A DNA stretch of 64,000 nucleotides from Kappaphycus alvarezii (lineage: Eukaryota > Rhodophyta > Florideophyceae > Gigartinales > Solieriaceae). The notes beneath the pieces were generated by a model. It was not told where the DNA came from. It saw only the letters and a program-made list of their open reading frames with translations, and made no database searches. Location: assembly GCA_002205965.3 (NCBI GenBank), contig NADL03000079.1:326202-390201 (forward strand), given 5' to 3'. Positions 1-8,289 of this stretch are shown here, one piece after another; within the stretch, counting starts at the first letter, position 1; every line of letters begins with the position of its first letter. The translations under genes were made by a program, and so were the position numbers.

Positions 1-626
1 ATTTGCTTCTTTGTTTGCCGCCGGATGTAGTCGTCGGCATCGGTTGGCCCGTAGGCGGCGAGACGAAGGCCATTGATGGAACGGGAAGGGCGGTTTTTGG
101 AAATAGGGACAGAGGGGCGAAGGTTGCTCATTGTGATAGAAGTTGGGGAACAGGAGGCAATGTGGGGTGCTTTGGGTGTGTGGGGGGAGAGGGGTGATGA
201 GTAAAATGATCGGGGGCATTTGGAACTTAGAATAAAGGGGTTTAAATAGGCTCCCGGGGCAGGTTCTATAGATTAGGAATAGGTAAAATAAATCTGCAAG
301 GGATTTTGCAATAGTGCATTTGCGCCCTTCTTCTCAAAAAAAGGCGAATTTGGAGGAGGAGGTAAGCTAAAAGGGAAAAGGGACTTGATTCGGGGTCGAT
401 TCAGAGGGTTAAATACAGTATAAAAATATCTAGATAAAATGGAAGTAAATTTGGAAATGACGGTTGGAGAAGTTAGGGGCGGGATCGTTGTAGGTTGCTG
501 GATTACACGAGGGGAGGACCATTTCCTGTCTTACGTGAAGGGAGGACCATTTCCTGTATTACGTGAAGGGAGGACCATTTCCTGTATTAAATGAGGGGAG
601 GACCATTTTTTTGTTTTTGTATTACA
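1..626 (-). repeat. G1 3' LTR, partial
   Basis: This is a direct repeat of 7644-8289, cut by the window start. On the minus strand it begins TGTAATAC at 626, directly after a purine-rich tract, as expected for the U3 edge. It includes the first ~43 codons of the LTR-borne ORF (minus strand, ATG near 131) and ends in a short tandem array. Confidence 0.93.
502..626 (-). repeat. 28-bp tandem array at LTR edge (about 4 units)
   Basis: The repeat core GGGAGGACCATTTCCTGTAT recurs every ~28 bp, each unit ending in ATTAC or ATTAA. The last unit has an expanded T-run before the LTR terminus. The partner array in the other LTR (8145-8289) has one more unit. Confidence 0.9.
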
Positions 627-640
627 CGCCCCCTTTCTCA
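627..640 (-). other. G1 polypurine tract
   Basis: The minus strand reads TGAGAAAGGGGGCG immediately before the LTR start TGTAATAC. This is the position and composition expected for the plus-strand DNA primer of an LTR element. Confidence 0.8.
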
Positions 641-659
641 AGGCGAACGTCCCGGGTCG

Positions 660-2420
660 TCACTGCTCTTCTTCTGCTTCCGTTAGTGTTCGCTGTCTTA
701 TTGATAAGATGTATGGTCTCTCAAACGGGTACGGATGCAACTGATTACCAATATGATGCTCTAAAAAGTAGGTTCGCATTACTGGTACCTCACTTTGTAG
801 CATAGCCTCATATATTGGTTTGATCACATCGAGGTGGGGTTGAATACATTCTTCTTCCGTGACTCTTCCGAATCTTCCAAGAGTGAAAAAATATATGTGA
901 TATGCAAACTCTTCTGGAAGATGCCGGAGGAATGGATGTCGATAAGAAAAGAAGACGCGCATCATCAAGAACGAATCTTCGTAAGATAAGTGCGGTCCAT
1001 GTAGCGCCCTAAAACATAAACAGATGCTTATCATGAAATAAGAAATGACCTGCGCATCGTTCGCATCCTCGGAGATATTGCGCAGCCAAAAAGATAATCT
1101 TCTTCTTCCGACTGTATGCTGTGCATGGTTGTGAAGCAAAGCTAGAGATGAAGTTGTGGTGGACGGTCCCGATGAATGGCCGCGACCAGCTCCTGACGTA
1201 CTGGGACCTGCACGAGGTCCACTCGGGGGACGACCGGAACCTCTTCTGGGCGGGTTGTTGTCTCCTGAAGGTCCTCCTCTGGTCATCATCACTGCTTCAG
1301 GAGGATCCTCGCCGCCTCCAACGTTCCCAATTTGTGGCGGAGAAACGTAAGGTTCCCATAGAGGATACGGGACCAGCCTGTATTCCATATCCGGGGGTAA
1401 GGCGTAACCTCTCAGTCGCACGTCTTGGTTGTTCTTGAGAAATACGTAAATTGGACGGATAATATTCAGATACGTTTGCGACAAGTCTCCAGCAGCTACC
1501 ATTCCATATCTTCCTATAGAGTAATGATATATTACCTCCACAAACTCTGGACCTGCTTCCGTGAACCTTCCGTTTTGGAATGAAAATAGAACTCTTATTA
1601 ATAGTCGGAAATCTTCTTGAGGTAGCAATGGTCCGTTCAACGTACGAAAACATAGGCATATATTAATGTAGAAATGGATGATTACGTGGAGTTCGTAGTA
1701 GTCCCGCGTAACCGAGATGATCCATTCCCAGGCCCTTTTTCCTCCCATAGGAATCATTCTATAGTTAAAGATGAGTATGCCCCGTGGTTGCGCATAGTCC
1801 TGTGTGAGAAGGAATTCTTCAGGCCTCTGATGGTAAGGGACCAGACGACGTGCATGGATGGCCCTCCTTGATCTCTTCCCTGAGCTTGAACAGAGCTGAT
1901 AGTGCGGGTGTCTTTCCTCCGTGACGATGCAAGGGTTCGAGTACTTGGTTTGGAAGGCCGGCCACTTCACAGCCTGCTGCATTGCTTTTCCATGTACTAC
2001 AAGTACTTTACAGCCAACTGAAAAGGTTCTGACTGCAGGTTCTGCATCCTTATTTCTTGTCTGTGTTAGCGCGCGGTGTGATCTCCAGCCTTCGGTGGCC
2101 AGTAGTTCAACTTCCCTACTCTCTTCATCGATAATATTTGTTTCCATGTCTCTCTGTAACATTCTAGGAGCCCTTCCGTACATTAGCTCGAATGGTGAGC
2201 GTCCATTTCTTCCTCTTCTTCGACGGTAGCCGTATAACACTTTTGGTAAGGCATCTTCCCACTGGATTTCATTCTCCAACATAGTTTTCGATATTGCTCG
2301 TTTGATGGTTCCAACCATCCTCTCCGCTTTCCCGTTGGACATAGGAGCGTATGCGAGAACGGTCTTCAGCTGAATCCCTTTCTCTTCCAAAAACGAAGCA
2401 GTGAAGTTGCAGTAAAACAA
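660..2420 (-). CDS. G1 integrase C-terminal half plus duplicated unknown domain
   Basis: This 586-codon frame starts inside the integrase core. The third catalytic residue is the Glu in SNGKAERM (residue ~33), followed by the end of the catalytic domain and a GPY/F-like C-terminal region ending HARRLVPYH (~150-196). Integrases normally stop about here. This frame adds ~390 residues: one domain at ~231-359, a Pro/Gly/Ser-rich linker at ~360-440, and a second domain at ~443-571 clearly related to the first. Shared landmarks are ICLCFR, GR[YF]G, I[RK]PIY and PYP..E.PY. The stop lies 20 bp before the polypurine tract. The upstream frame (2366-2788) is joined by a one-base lesion. I recognise no family for the repeated domain. 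Confidence 0.85.
   Translation of the reverse strand: MFYCNFTASFLEEKGIQLKTVLAYAPMSNGKAERMVGTIKRAISKTMLENEIQWEDALPKVLYGYRRRRGRNGRSPFELMYGRAPRMLQRDMETNIIDEESREVELLATEGWRSHRALTQTRNKDAEPAVRTFSVGCKVLVVHGKAMQQAVKWPAFQTKYSNPCIVTEERHPHYQLCSSSGKRSRRAIHARRLVPYHQRPEEFLLTQDYAQPRGILIFNYRMIPMGGKRAWEWIISVTRDYYELHVIIHFYINICLCFRTLNGPLLPQEDFRLLIRVLFSFQNGRFTEAGPEFVEVIYHYSIGRYGMVAAGDLSQTYLNIIRPIYVFLKNNQDVRLRGYALPPDMEYRLVPYPLWEPYVSPPQIGNVGGGEDPPEAVMMTRGGPSGDNNPPRRGSGRPPSGPRAGPSTSGAGRGHSSGPSTTTSSLALLHNHAQHTVGRRRLSFWLRNISEDANDAQVISYFMISICLCFRALHGPHLSYEDSFLMMRVFFSYRHPFLRHLPEEFAYHIYFFTLGRFGRVTEEECIQPHLDVIKPIYEAMLQSEVPVMRTYFLEHHIGNQLHPYPFERPYILSIRQRTLTEAEEEQ
708..1730 (-). repeat. Two divergent copies of a ~125-residue domain in G1 pol
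   Basis: At protein level 1344-1730 (copy 1) and 708-1094 (copy 2) align along their length, with conserved ICLCFR, GP, RV.FS, PE[EF], GR[YF]G, PIY and PYP..E.PY positions. Their DNA has diverged, so this is an old internal duplication kept open in one frame. Many aromatic and hydrophobic residues suggest a folded helical domain. Confidence 0.8.
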
Positions 2421-2788
2421 AGGGCGTTATCCGAGATGATCCTTTTTGGAAGACCAAACGGTTCAATTATTTCTTTTTCGATGAATCTCAGTACCACCTC
2501 AGCATTTGCCTCCTCGATTGCAACTGCTATTGGCCATCCAGTAAGATGTTCCACCCCTATAAGGAGATATTTGTTTCCGGAAGAAGTTTCCTTGAACGGG
2601 CCCGCGAAGTCAATTGAGAAGGTTTCAAAGAGACCGGAAACTGGAAAACTTAGAGTTGTCTTATACTTCCGTATTGGAGTGAATTTTTGGCAGTTGTCGC
2701 AGCTTTTCACGAAGTTATAGACGTCCTTATGGATACCGGGCCACCAGAATCTCTCAGTTACGAATTTTTGGTTGTTTCGAGATCCCAA
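2366..2788 (-). CDS. G1 integrase, zinc-binding end and catalytic core start
   Basis: This continues the integrase from the frame ending at 2758. It carries the CxxC of the HHCC zinc motif (SCDNCQKF), then the first catalytic Asp in SIDFAGPF and the second in ISDNALCF. The catalytic Glu is in the next frame. The entry break lies in a run of five A (one A short of frame), and the exit break is near the SDNALCF codons. The frame opens without a credible start codon because it is the interior of a polyprotein. Confidence 0.88.
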   Translation of the reverse strand: MGSRNNQKFVTERFWWPGIHKDVYNFVKSCDNCQKFTPIRKYKTTLSFPVSGLFETFSIDFAGPFKETSSGNKYLLIGVEHLTGWPIAVAIEEANAEVVLRFIEKEIIEPFGLPKRIISDNALCFTATSLLRFWKRKGFS

Positions 2789-3384
2789 TGCCCTAGCTCA
2801 TCATGGAAAGTCCTCAAGATCTTCATTCTTTCTTTCAAAGGGGCCACTAGTCGGGGACCGGCTTTAGTGTGCCGGAAAAGTTTCCCATTCCACAATGTAA
2901 AAGCCTTTTGATTCCTGCGTACCCAATTTCGGTGTTCAAGATCGACCTTTCTCATTTCTAGTCCATCGAGGAATTTGATCAGTCCGTGAATATTAGCTTC
3001 GTACTCGTTATCGTTCGGCAACTGCAACTCGGCGACTCCGACGATGTCCTCCGAAGCTTTTTCATCTGGAATCAGTGCGTCCCTCAAGCGGGATAGGTAA
3101 TCCGCAGGCTGATTATTGCGTCCGGGTCTATACACAATTTCAAACCGATATTCTGCGAAAATGTCGAGCCATCGGGCCAAGCGGTGATGTACATCCTTCT
3201 TTTGGAATGCTGTTTTAAGTGCCTGGTGATCAGTTATCAAGACAAATTTCTCGAGTGATAAAAGGTATATGCGAAACTTTTTCAGCGGAAGGACGACGAG
3301 AGCCGCTTCTTTTCTATGATTGAATGTATCTCTTTGCAGCTGCGCATTCTTTCTCGCAGACTGAGTATCTCTTTTCTGCGTCAT
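2758..3384 (-). CDS. G1 RNase H C-terminal part and integrase N-terminus
   Basis: It contains the RNase H segment FRIYLL...TDHQAL, the gypsy-typical YRPGRNNQPADYLSR tail, then the start of integrase with HDELGHW, the His pair of the HHCC zinc finger. The frame is reached from the RT frame across a lesion where ~37 bp appear inserted in the RNase H. It ends at the A-run break described for 2366-2788. It is an interior polyprotein fragment, not an independent gene. Confidence 0.87.
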   Translation of the reverse strand: MTQKRDTQSARKNAQLQRDTFNHRKEAALVVLPLKKFRIYLLSLEKFVLITDHQALKTAFQKKDVHHRLARWLDIFAEYRFEIVYRPGRNNQPADYLSRLRDALIPDEKASEDIVGVAELQLPNDNEYEANIHGLIKFLDGLEMRKVDLEHRNWVRRNQKAFTLWNGKLFRHTKAGPRLVAPLKERMKILRTFHDELGHWDLETTKNS

Positions 3385-4291
3385 TCAGAGTTCGGCTTGC
3401 GAATTGAACAGGGTGTAGTCTTCCGTTTTCATCTTTTTGGGACAAAACGGCACCCAAAGACCGTTCTGAGGCATCTGTCTCCACAACGAATGGTCTCTTG
3501 AAATCTGGGTACATGAGAACTGGGGGGACACATAGCTTATCTTTAAGCTCCTGAAATGCAGTTTCCATTTCCTTGTTCCAGTAAAATTTTCCGTTCTTCG
3601 TAGTGCTGGCATGTAACGGTGCTGCAGTCTTGGCGAAATCTTTGATAAATCTTCTGTAATATGAGGCCAGTCCTAAGAAGCTTCGGACCTCCGTCTTTGA
3701 AGCGGGCCTTGGTGCCAACTTTATTTTTTTCGTTTTCTCTGGATCCACTCTAATTCCCTCTTGGTCGACGATATGACCGAGTAATTGGATAGAAGTTTTC
3801 GCAAAGAAGCATTTGCTCAACTTAATTTTCAAGCTATACTCCGATATCCTCTCCACAACTGTCTTGACGTGCGAGATGTGCTGATCCAATGTTTCTGAGA
3901 ATATGACGACATCATCGATATAGACTCTTGCGAATGGAAGTCCTTTCAAAACCTCGTTCATCATTCTTTGGAATGTAGCTGGTGCATTCATGAGACCAAA
4001 AGGCATCACTTCGAACCTGAACGTACCGGCTTTGCTGGTAAAGGTTGTTTTTTCCTTACATTTTTCATCCAATGGAATCTGCCAATAGCCAGTGTAAAGG
4101 TCAATTGAGGTGAAATATCTCCCGTCCTTCAGGTCCTCGAGGATCTCCTCCATGTTCGGAATCGGAAATCGATCGGGTATCATTCTCTGGTTCAGTTGTC
4201 GGTAATCGACGCAAAAACGCAGCTTTCCATCCCTTTGGTGCGACCACAACTGGAAACGACCATGGGGATGAAACTGGTCGAATAATATCAT
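3314..4291 (-). CDS. G1 reverse transcriptase and RNase H N-terminus
   Basis: RT landmarks in order are FCVDYRQLN, TSIDLYTGYWQIPL (first catalytic Asp), FEVMPFGLMNAPATFQ and the active site VYIDDVVIFS. They are followed by LGHIVDQEGI and SFLGLASYYRRFI (thumb/connection) and RNase H FVVETDASERSLGAVLSQ with its first catalytic Asp. The RT core is intact. The entry break is one extra G at about 4240, and the exit break is the ~37-bp insertion around 3320-3357. Confidence 0.93.
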   Translation of the reverse strand: MILFDQFHPHGRFQLWSHQRDGKLRFCVDYRQLNQRMIPDRFPIPNMEEILEDLKDGRYFTSIDLYTGYWQIPLDEKCKEKTTFTSKAGTFRFEVMPFGLMNAPATFQRMMNEVLKGLPFARVYIDDVVIFSETLDQHISHVKTVVERISEYSLKIKLSKCFFAKTSIQLLGHIVDQEGIRVDPEKTKKIKLAPRPASKTEVRSFLGLASYYRRFIKDFAKTAAPLHASTTKNGKFYWNKEMETAFQELKDKLCVPPVLMYPDFKRPFVVETDASERSLGAVLSQKDENGRLHPVQFASRTLNDAEKRYSVCEKECAAAKRYIQS

Positions 4292-5042
4292 TTTTCAGCA
4301 TACTTGTAACATTTTCTGAGATAAATTGGTCATATTTTGGCGGTTGACGTCTAGGCTTGTGGTAAATCGGTTGAGTGTCGGTAAGTTCGAACGAGTGAGT
4401 AACCGGTACACTTGCTTGTCTCAAATCTGAAACGCTCCATGCAATTACTTCGGAAGATGTTAACATGTCGGATATTTTCAGTGAGGCGGGGGCGGGAAGG
4501 TGCTGCACTTTTCCTTGGATTTCTGCCATTTGGCGCCCTTTTTCTTCTTGATCCTCAACCTCAATATTTTGAAGGACCTCTTCCGTCGTGCTCACATCTT
4601 CATATATGGAGTTCGCCGTATTCTTATTTTCTTTGCAAAGGTAATCTTCTTTCATGCTCCGAATTCTGTCCTTTGATTCGATATCATCGCAAAAAGAAAC
4701 ACATTCGGGTTTCAAACTTATCCTAGAATCCCAGTCGTCATCTGTTTCAAACCCGGAATCATAATCGTCCCATGCCATGTTCATTAACCCCCGAGGGTAC
4801 CCTTTTCCACTTCCGAAAGTGTTAGTTGGTTCCGAATCTTCGCTGTCATAGCTAGAAGTGAAATCTTCACTGTCCGTTTCTTTTAAATCTTCAGGATGCG
4901 TGCTTTTGTCGAAATCCAGGGGCATCTTCACGGTTCTGCCGTCAATATTAACTGAAACCATTTGGTTGCCCAAGTCAATGCATGTCCCTAGTCTTTCCAT
5001 GGTAGGGCAGCCAATGATTGCATCGAAAGGGAGATCCGGCAT
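4101..5042 (-). CDS. G1 protease C-terminal part, acidic linker and RT N-terminus
   Basis: It opens with the retropepsin flap/alpha region (FDAIIGCPTMERLG), continues through a ~170-residue acidic, serine-rich linker, and ends with the RT approach (QPIYHKPRRQPP and SSPWSFPVVVAPK), which is the standard N-terminal RT motif. After APK a one-base insertion moves RT into the frame at 4291. The rest of this frame to 4101 is out-of-frame noise. Confidence 0.85.
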   Translation of the reverse strand: MPDLPFDAIIGCPTMERLGTCIDLGNQMVSVNIDGRTVKMPLDFDKSTHPEDLKETDSEDFTSSYDSEDSEPTNTFGSGKGYPRGLMNMAWDDYDSGFETDDDWDSRISLKPECVSFCDDIESKDRIRSMKEDYLCKENKNTANSIYEDVSTTEEVLQNIEVEDQEEKGRQMAEIQGKVQHLPAPASLKISDMLTSSEVIAWSVSDLRQASVPVTHSFELTDTQPIYHKPRRQPPKYDQFISENVTSMLKNDIIRPVSSPWSFPVVVAPKGWKAAFLRRLPTTEPENDTRSISDSEHGGDPRGPEGREIFHLN

Positions 5043-5053
5043 GACAAGAAAGT

Positions 5054-6661
5054 CTACATCAACTTTAGATCCCCAAAGAACACGGAAACCTTGTCAACAG
5101 TGCCCATGCATTTTGAGACGGTTCCATCCGCTACAGTTATTTTTCGAGTCGTTGGAGTAATTTCGAGACCTAGATCTGTCACCAAAGTTTCTGAAATGAG
5201 GTTTGGAACAGCACCCGAATCGAAGAGAGCTTGGGTTTTCATACCCAATACTTTGACTGGTACCAGCTTAAGACGTCTTGGTGCTGTCGAGGCCGATTGA
5301 AGAAACAGTTTCTTACCCTTAGCGGACTTATTAGACCTGATAATTTTTTTGAGTTCTTTTCTCGCATCCTCTGCGTCGCCCCTCAAAAGTTGACCAAACG
5401 TTATCCCAGTTGGGGCCGATGCAAGCTCAGCCACCAAATTGTACCTCTTCACATACTCTAGTACGTCCTTAGAGATACTCTTAACTTTCTTACTCTTTTT
5501 CGTCTTCTTGGCCGGAGTGACTCCCACTCCTGGAACAACTTGATCAGACCTCTTGGTTCGAGGAGGTACAGGTGCTGGGATATGCTCCAGCATTCCATAC
5601 TCTAGCCTAGGTTTCTTCGATAAAATGTTCCCTTCCCCATCCCTTTTTGTCACATTGACTTGACTAATCTCTTCAGCGATGGATACGTTACCGGCATCCG
5701 TCAACCTTTGATCCCTTCTATTTTGTAAGATTTTCACCTCTGGTCCTGACTCACTCCTCGCTTCCGATAAATTTGCTCTTCTGTTGTCTTTAGACCAGCA
5801 GTTACTTTCATGATGCCCATATCGACCGCACTTTGCACAACGAGTGTTTCTATGTGGATTATCAGGACACCTGTTTGCAAAGTGTCCAGGCTTGTGACAG
5901 TAAGAACAGACTTCTGCGGCCTTAGGGGCCCCAGACTGGTTCTTCTTAATGGTAAGAGTAAGGCTTTCCAACTGCGAGGTTATCATGTCAAGTCGATTAT
6001 CGAATCGGGTTTCCAACCTTTCTTCCAAGTTTTTGACATCGCTCCTGACAGATTCTAATGCCGCTGCACTAGTAGCCGGCCTTTGATAATTCTTTTCAGG
6101 ATGTACGATAGACATCGATGTGCGGGTTTCCCTCGGTACCTCACTCAGTGACTGAAACGTCTCCGAATTTTTGACAAATTCTACTATGGTACCCTTCAGT
6201 TCATCAAAAGTGTGAGGGCCCTTGATGAGGAGGAAATCGGAGAGCCGCTTATCCCCCATAGCCGCCTTACGCAGCATTCCGTACTTGGCTTGGGCGTTGA
6301 ACCCAGCCTTTTCATAAAGATCACACAAGTACACCAATGAGCTTAACAGATCGTCGAAGTTCAGCCGGGCCTCTATGGCGGTACGAATCATCTCATCTGG
6401 TTCTACCTCCTTAGCATACTCTTTCACAAGCCACTCACATACCTCACCGAAGTTACGCCCATTCCCGTTAAGAGACCACCCGTCGATAAACTTGGACTTA
6501 TATTTGTGCTTTGCGTCACCATGAAGATAGGCGAAGATACTTGCGGCCTTCTCTTCATCGCCCTTCTCTCGCATCACAACGTTGACATATGTGTAAAGAA
6601 ACTCCTCAACGTCTTCAGTCTTGCCCCCTGTGAACGTTATACGAGCAGCATTGAGATCCAT
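5054..6661 (-). CDS. G1 Gag with two zinc knuckles and protease N-terminus
   Basis: The start is the ATG at 6661. The N-terminal ~200 residues are a retrotransposon Gag (capsid-like helical) domain. A CCHC pair follows at about residues 255-290, CSYCHKPGHFANRC and CAKCGRYGHHESNC, which binds RNA. A Lys/Arg-rich segment comes next, then the aspartic protease with LFDSGAVPNLIS (catalytic Asp in DSG). Gag and protease are thus one frame; a one-base shift inside the protease near 5067 leads to the next frame. Because it falls within the protease fold it looks like a lesion or sequencing error rather than programmed frameshifting. Confidence 0.92.
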   Translation of the reverse strand: MDLNAARITFTGGKTEDVEEFLYTYVNVVMREKGDEEKAASIFAYLHGDAKHKYKSKFIDGWSLNGNGRNFGEVCEWLVKEYAKEVEPDEMIRTAIEARLNFDDLLSSLVYLCDLYEKAGFNAQAKYGMLRKAAMGDKRLSDFLLIKGPHTFDELKGTIVEFVKNSETFQSLSEVPRETRTSMSIVHPEKNYQRPATSAAALESVRSDVKNLEERLETRFDNRLDMITSQLESLTLTIKKNQSGAPKAAEVCSYCHKPGHFANRCPDNPHRNTRCAKCGRYGHHESNCWSKDNRRANLSEARSESGPEVKILQNRRDQRLTDAGNVSIAEEISQVNVTKRDGEGNILSKKPRLEYGMLEHIPAPVPPRTKRSDQVVPGVGVTPAKKTKKSKKVKSISKDVLEYVKRYNLVAELASAPTGITFGQLLRGDAEDARKELKKIIRSNKSAKGKKLFLQSASTAPRRLKLVPVKVLGMKTQALFDSGAVPNLISETLVTDLGLEITPTTRKITVADGTVSKCMGTVDKVSVFFGDLKLM

Positions 6662-7190
6662 GATTACCGAGAAGAAATCCCCCGAAGTGTTCCTTACTAC
6701 TGCTCAACTCGAATACCTCGGGTGCAACCCCCTCCACAAGAGTACCAAATGATAGGGGTAAATCGGCGGGGGAGAGATCCTCAGAGCCAATTACCCTGAG
6801 AAGGAGGTGTTGCGAGCGACAAAAGTGCTGCCGTGGTATTGTTGAACGAACAAAAGGGAGTGTATATAGAAGAGAGTTGAGAAAGCTACAAGCAAGTATA
6901 AAAGGGGCAGGGTCTACCACTGACGCTCTGCGACCAGCGTAAGAAAACGTTTTCTTGGGTCTGAAGTTGACTCTCAACTTCCTACTACTCGGGACTTGGC
7001 TTGAAGTTGTCTGCCAACTTGCTTGACCTCTCCATGAGGAAGCAGTTTACTCAGCTTATATAGACTTTTGGCTACCCCTAAAGTCCGAACAAAACTACAG
7101 AAGATACTAAGAAATGCATAAAAATACTTTGTGTGGACAATATACTCTAAGCAAAAGATACTTAAGAAACTAACAATTAATTTGGTCCTC
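6662..7190 (-). other. G1 leader and probable U5/PBS region
   Basis: The left limit of the 5' LTR cannot be fixed because its partner is outside the window. A TATATAAG sits on the minus strand at 7062-7055. At about 6938 the minus strand reads TGGTCGCAGAGCG, which resembles an initiator-Met-type PBS with mismatches. A second candidate, TGGCTCTGAGG, lies near 6788. No gene is evident here. Confidence 0.4.
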
Positions 7191-7774
7191 TTATTTCCCA
7201 TTCTCTAAATCAGATCCAAACAACTCCTCTAAAATATCCATGCTGTCCAAGCAGTCCCCACAAATATCTGCGAATGGCTCACAACTCTCTATTTCCCCCT
7301 GGGAGATATCTAGACTACTAAAGATATCTCCATCCGGTTCCATCGTGGGCACAACTTGATCCATACTCTCTATTCCAGGCCCCACCGGTCCAACACTTTC
7401 CATGCCCCCTGTTGCCTCATCTTCCTCATCCTCCTCCTCCTCATCCTCCTCATCCTCCTCATTCCTCTCATCCTCCTCATCCTCCTCATCCTCCTCATCC
7501 TCATCTTCTGATCCTCGTACACTAGCTCAGGGGCTAACCATTCCTCGAAGGACTCCCCGCTCTCCTCCTCGACCTTCTCAGCCTCTCCCGGACTTACCTC
7601 CCTCGCTTCTTCTTCTATGAAGAGGCGGCGCACGAACTCGATGATTTGCTTCTTTGTTTGCCGCCGGATGTAGTCGTCGGCATCGGTTGGCCCGTAGGCG
7701 GCGAGACGAAGGCCATTGATGGAACGGGAAGGGCGGTTTTTGGAAATAGGGACAGAGGGGCGAAGGTTGCTCAT
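7191..7774 (-). CDS. LTR-borne acidic ORF of G1 (two frames)
   Basis: An ATG at 7774 opens a frame with a basic N-terminus (~45 residues), a Glu-rich middle and then a GAG/GAT microsatellite. Past the microsatellite, the coding-looking frame (from 7403) is acidic and ends SDLENGK at 7191. The two frames differ by one base across the microsatellite, so slippage or a consensus error may split one ~190-residue protein. The first 43 codons are also inside the left LTR, so the ORF start is part of the LTR. No family is recognised; acidic composition alone does not give a function. Confidence 0.45.
7409..7506. repeat. CCTCAT/GAGGAT microsatellite
   Basis: An imperfect run of CTC and CAT triplets on the plus strand. 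It yields artefactual poly-Ser (+) and poly-Arg/Met (-) frames, and an Asp/Glu run in the third minus frame. Confidence 0.95.
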
Positions 7775-7880
7775 TGTGATAGAAGTTGGGGAACAGGAGG
7801 CAATGTGGGGTGCTTTGGGTGTGTGGGGGGAGAGGGGTGATGAGTAAAATGATCGGGGGCATTTGGAACTTAGAATAAAG

Positions 7881-7891
7881 GGGTTTAAATA
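7881..7891 (-). promoter_or_regulatory. TATA-like box in G1 LTR
   Basis: The minus strand reads TATTTAAACCC about 110 bp upstream of the ORF start at 7774, in a GC-rich surround. It is a plausible promoter for an LTR transcript that would begin before the acidic ORF. An alternative TATATAAG lies at 7062-7055. Confidence 0.35.
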
Positions 7892-8144
7892 GGCTCCCGG
7901 GGCAGGTTCTATAGATTAGGAATAGGTAAAATAAATCTGCAAGGGATTTTGCAATAGTGCATTTGCGCCCTTCTTCTCAAAAAAAGGCGAATTTGGAGGA
8001 GGAGGTAAGCTAAAAGGGAAAAGGGACTTGATTCGGGGTCGATTCAGAGGGTTAAATACAGTATAAAAATATCTAGATAAAATGGAAGTAAATTTGGAAA
8101 TGACGGTTGGAGAAGTTAGGGGCGGGATCGTTGTAGGTTGCTGG

Positions 8145-8289
8145 ATTACACGAGGGGAGGACCATTTCCTGTCTTACGTGAAGGGAGGACCATTTCCTGT
8201 ATTACGTGAAGGGAGGACCATTTCCTGTATTAAATGAGGGAGGACCATTTTTTGTATTAAATGAGGGGAGGACCATTTTTTGTATTACA
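8145..8289 (-). repeat. 28-bp tandem array at LTR edge (about 5 units)
   Basis: The same array as at 502-626 with one additional ATTAAATGAGGG-type unit. The difference between two otherwise near-identical LTRs shows unit gain or loss during or after insertion. Confidence 0.9.

Larger units (their letters stand above)
1..8289 (-). mobile_element. Ty3/gypsy LTR retrotransposon G1 (3' LTR truncated by window edge)
   Basis: Read on the minus strand the order is 5' LTR (right), gag with two zinc knuckles, aspartic protease, reverse transcriptase, RNase H, integrase, a novel C-terminal extension, polypurine tract and 3' LTR (left). The RT-RNase H-integrase order defines Ty3/gypsy. Positions 1-626 match 7644-8289 almost base for base, so the insertion is young. 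The coding part is split into five reading frames by small lesions. Immediately right of the element, 8290 onward matches 45656 onward, so the right edge is placed exactly by an empty-site comparison. Confidence 0.95.
7644..8289 (-). repeat. G1 5' LTR (outer part proven; probably extends left)
   Basis: This is the part of the right LTR matched by 1-626. The LTR start TGTAATAC lies at 8289. Since the match continues to the window edge at position 1, the LTR extends left of 7644, perhaps to ~6935. It includes the start of the acidic ORF and the terminal tandem array. Confidence 0.93.

Noticed and set aside
3..197. 64-codon plus ORF repeated at 7646-7840
   Set aside because: It lies in the G1 LTR antisense to the acidic ORF; its repetition only reflects the two LTRs.
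5054..5080. Programmed frameshift between Gag and Pol of G1
   Set aside because: The shift lies inside the protease fold, after gag-protease are already fused, and there is no convincing slippery heptamer; a lesion is more likely.
7402..7620. Poly-serine plus-strand ORF
   Set aside because: Produced by the CTC/CAT microsatellite; no other coding character.
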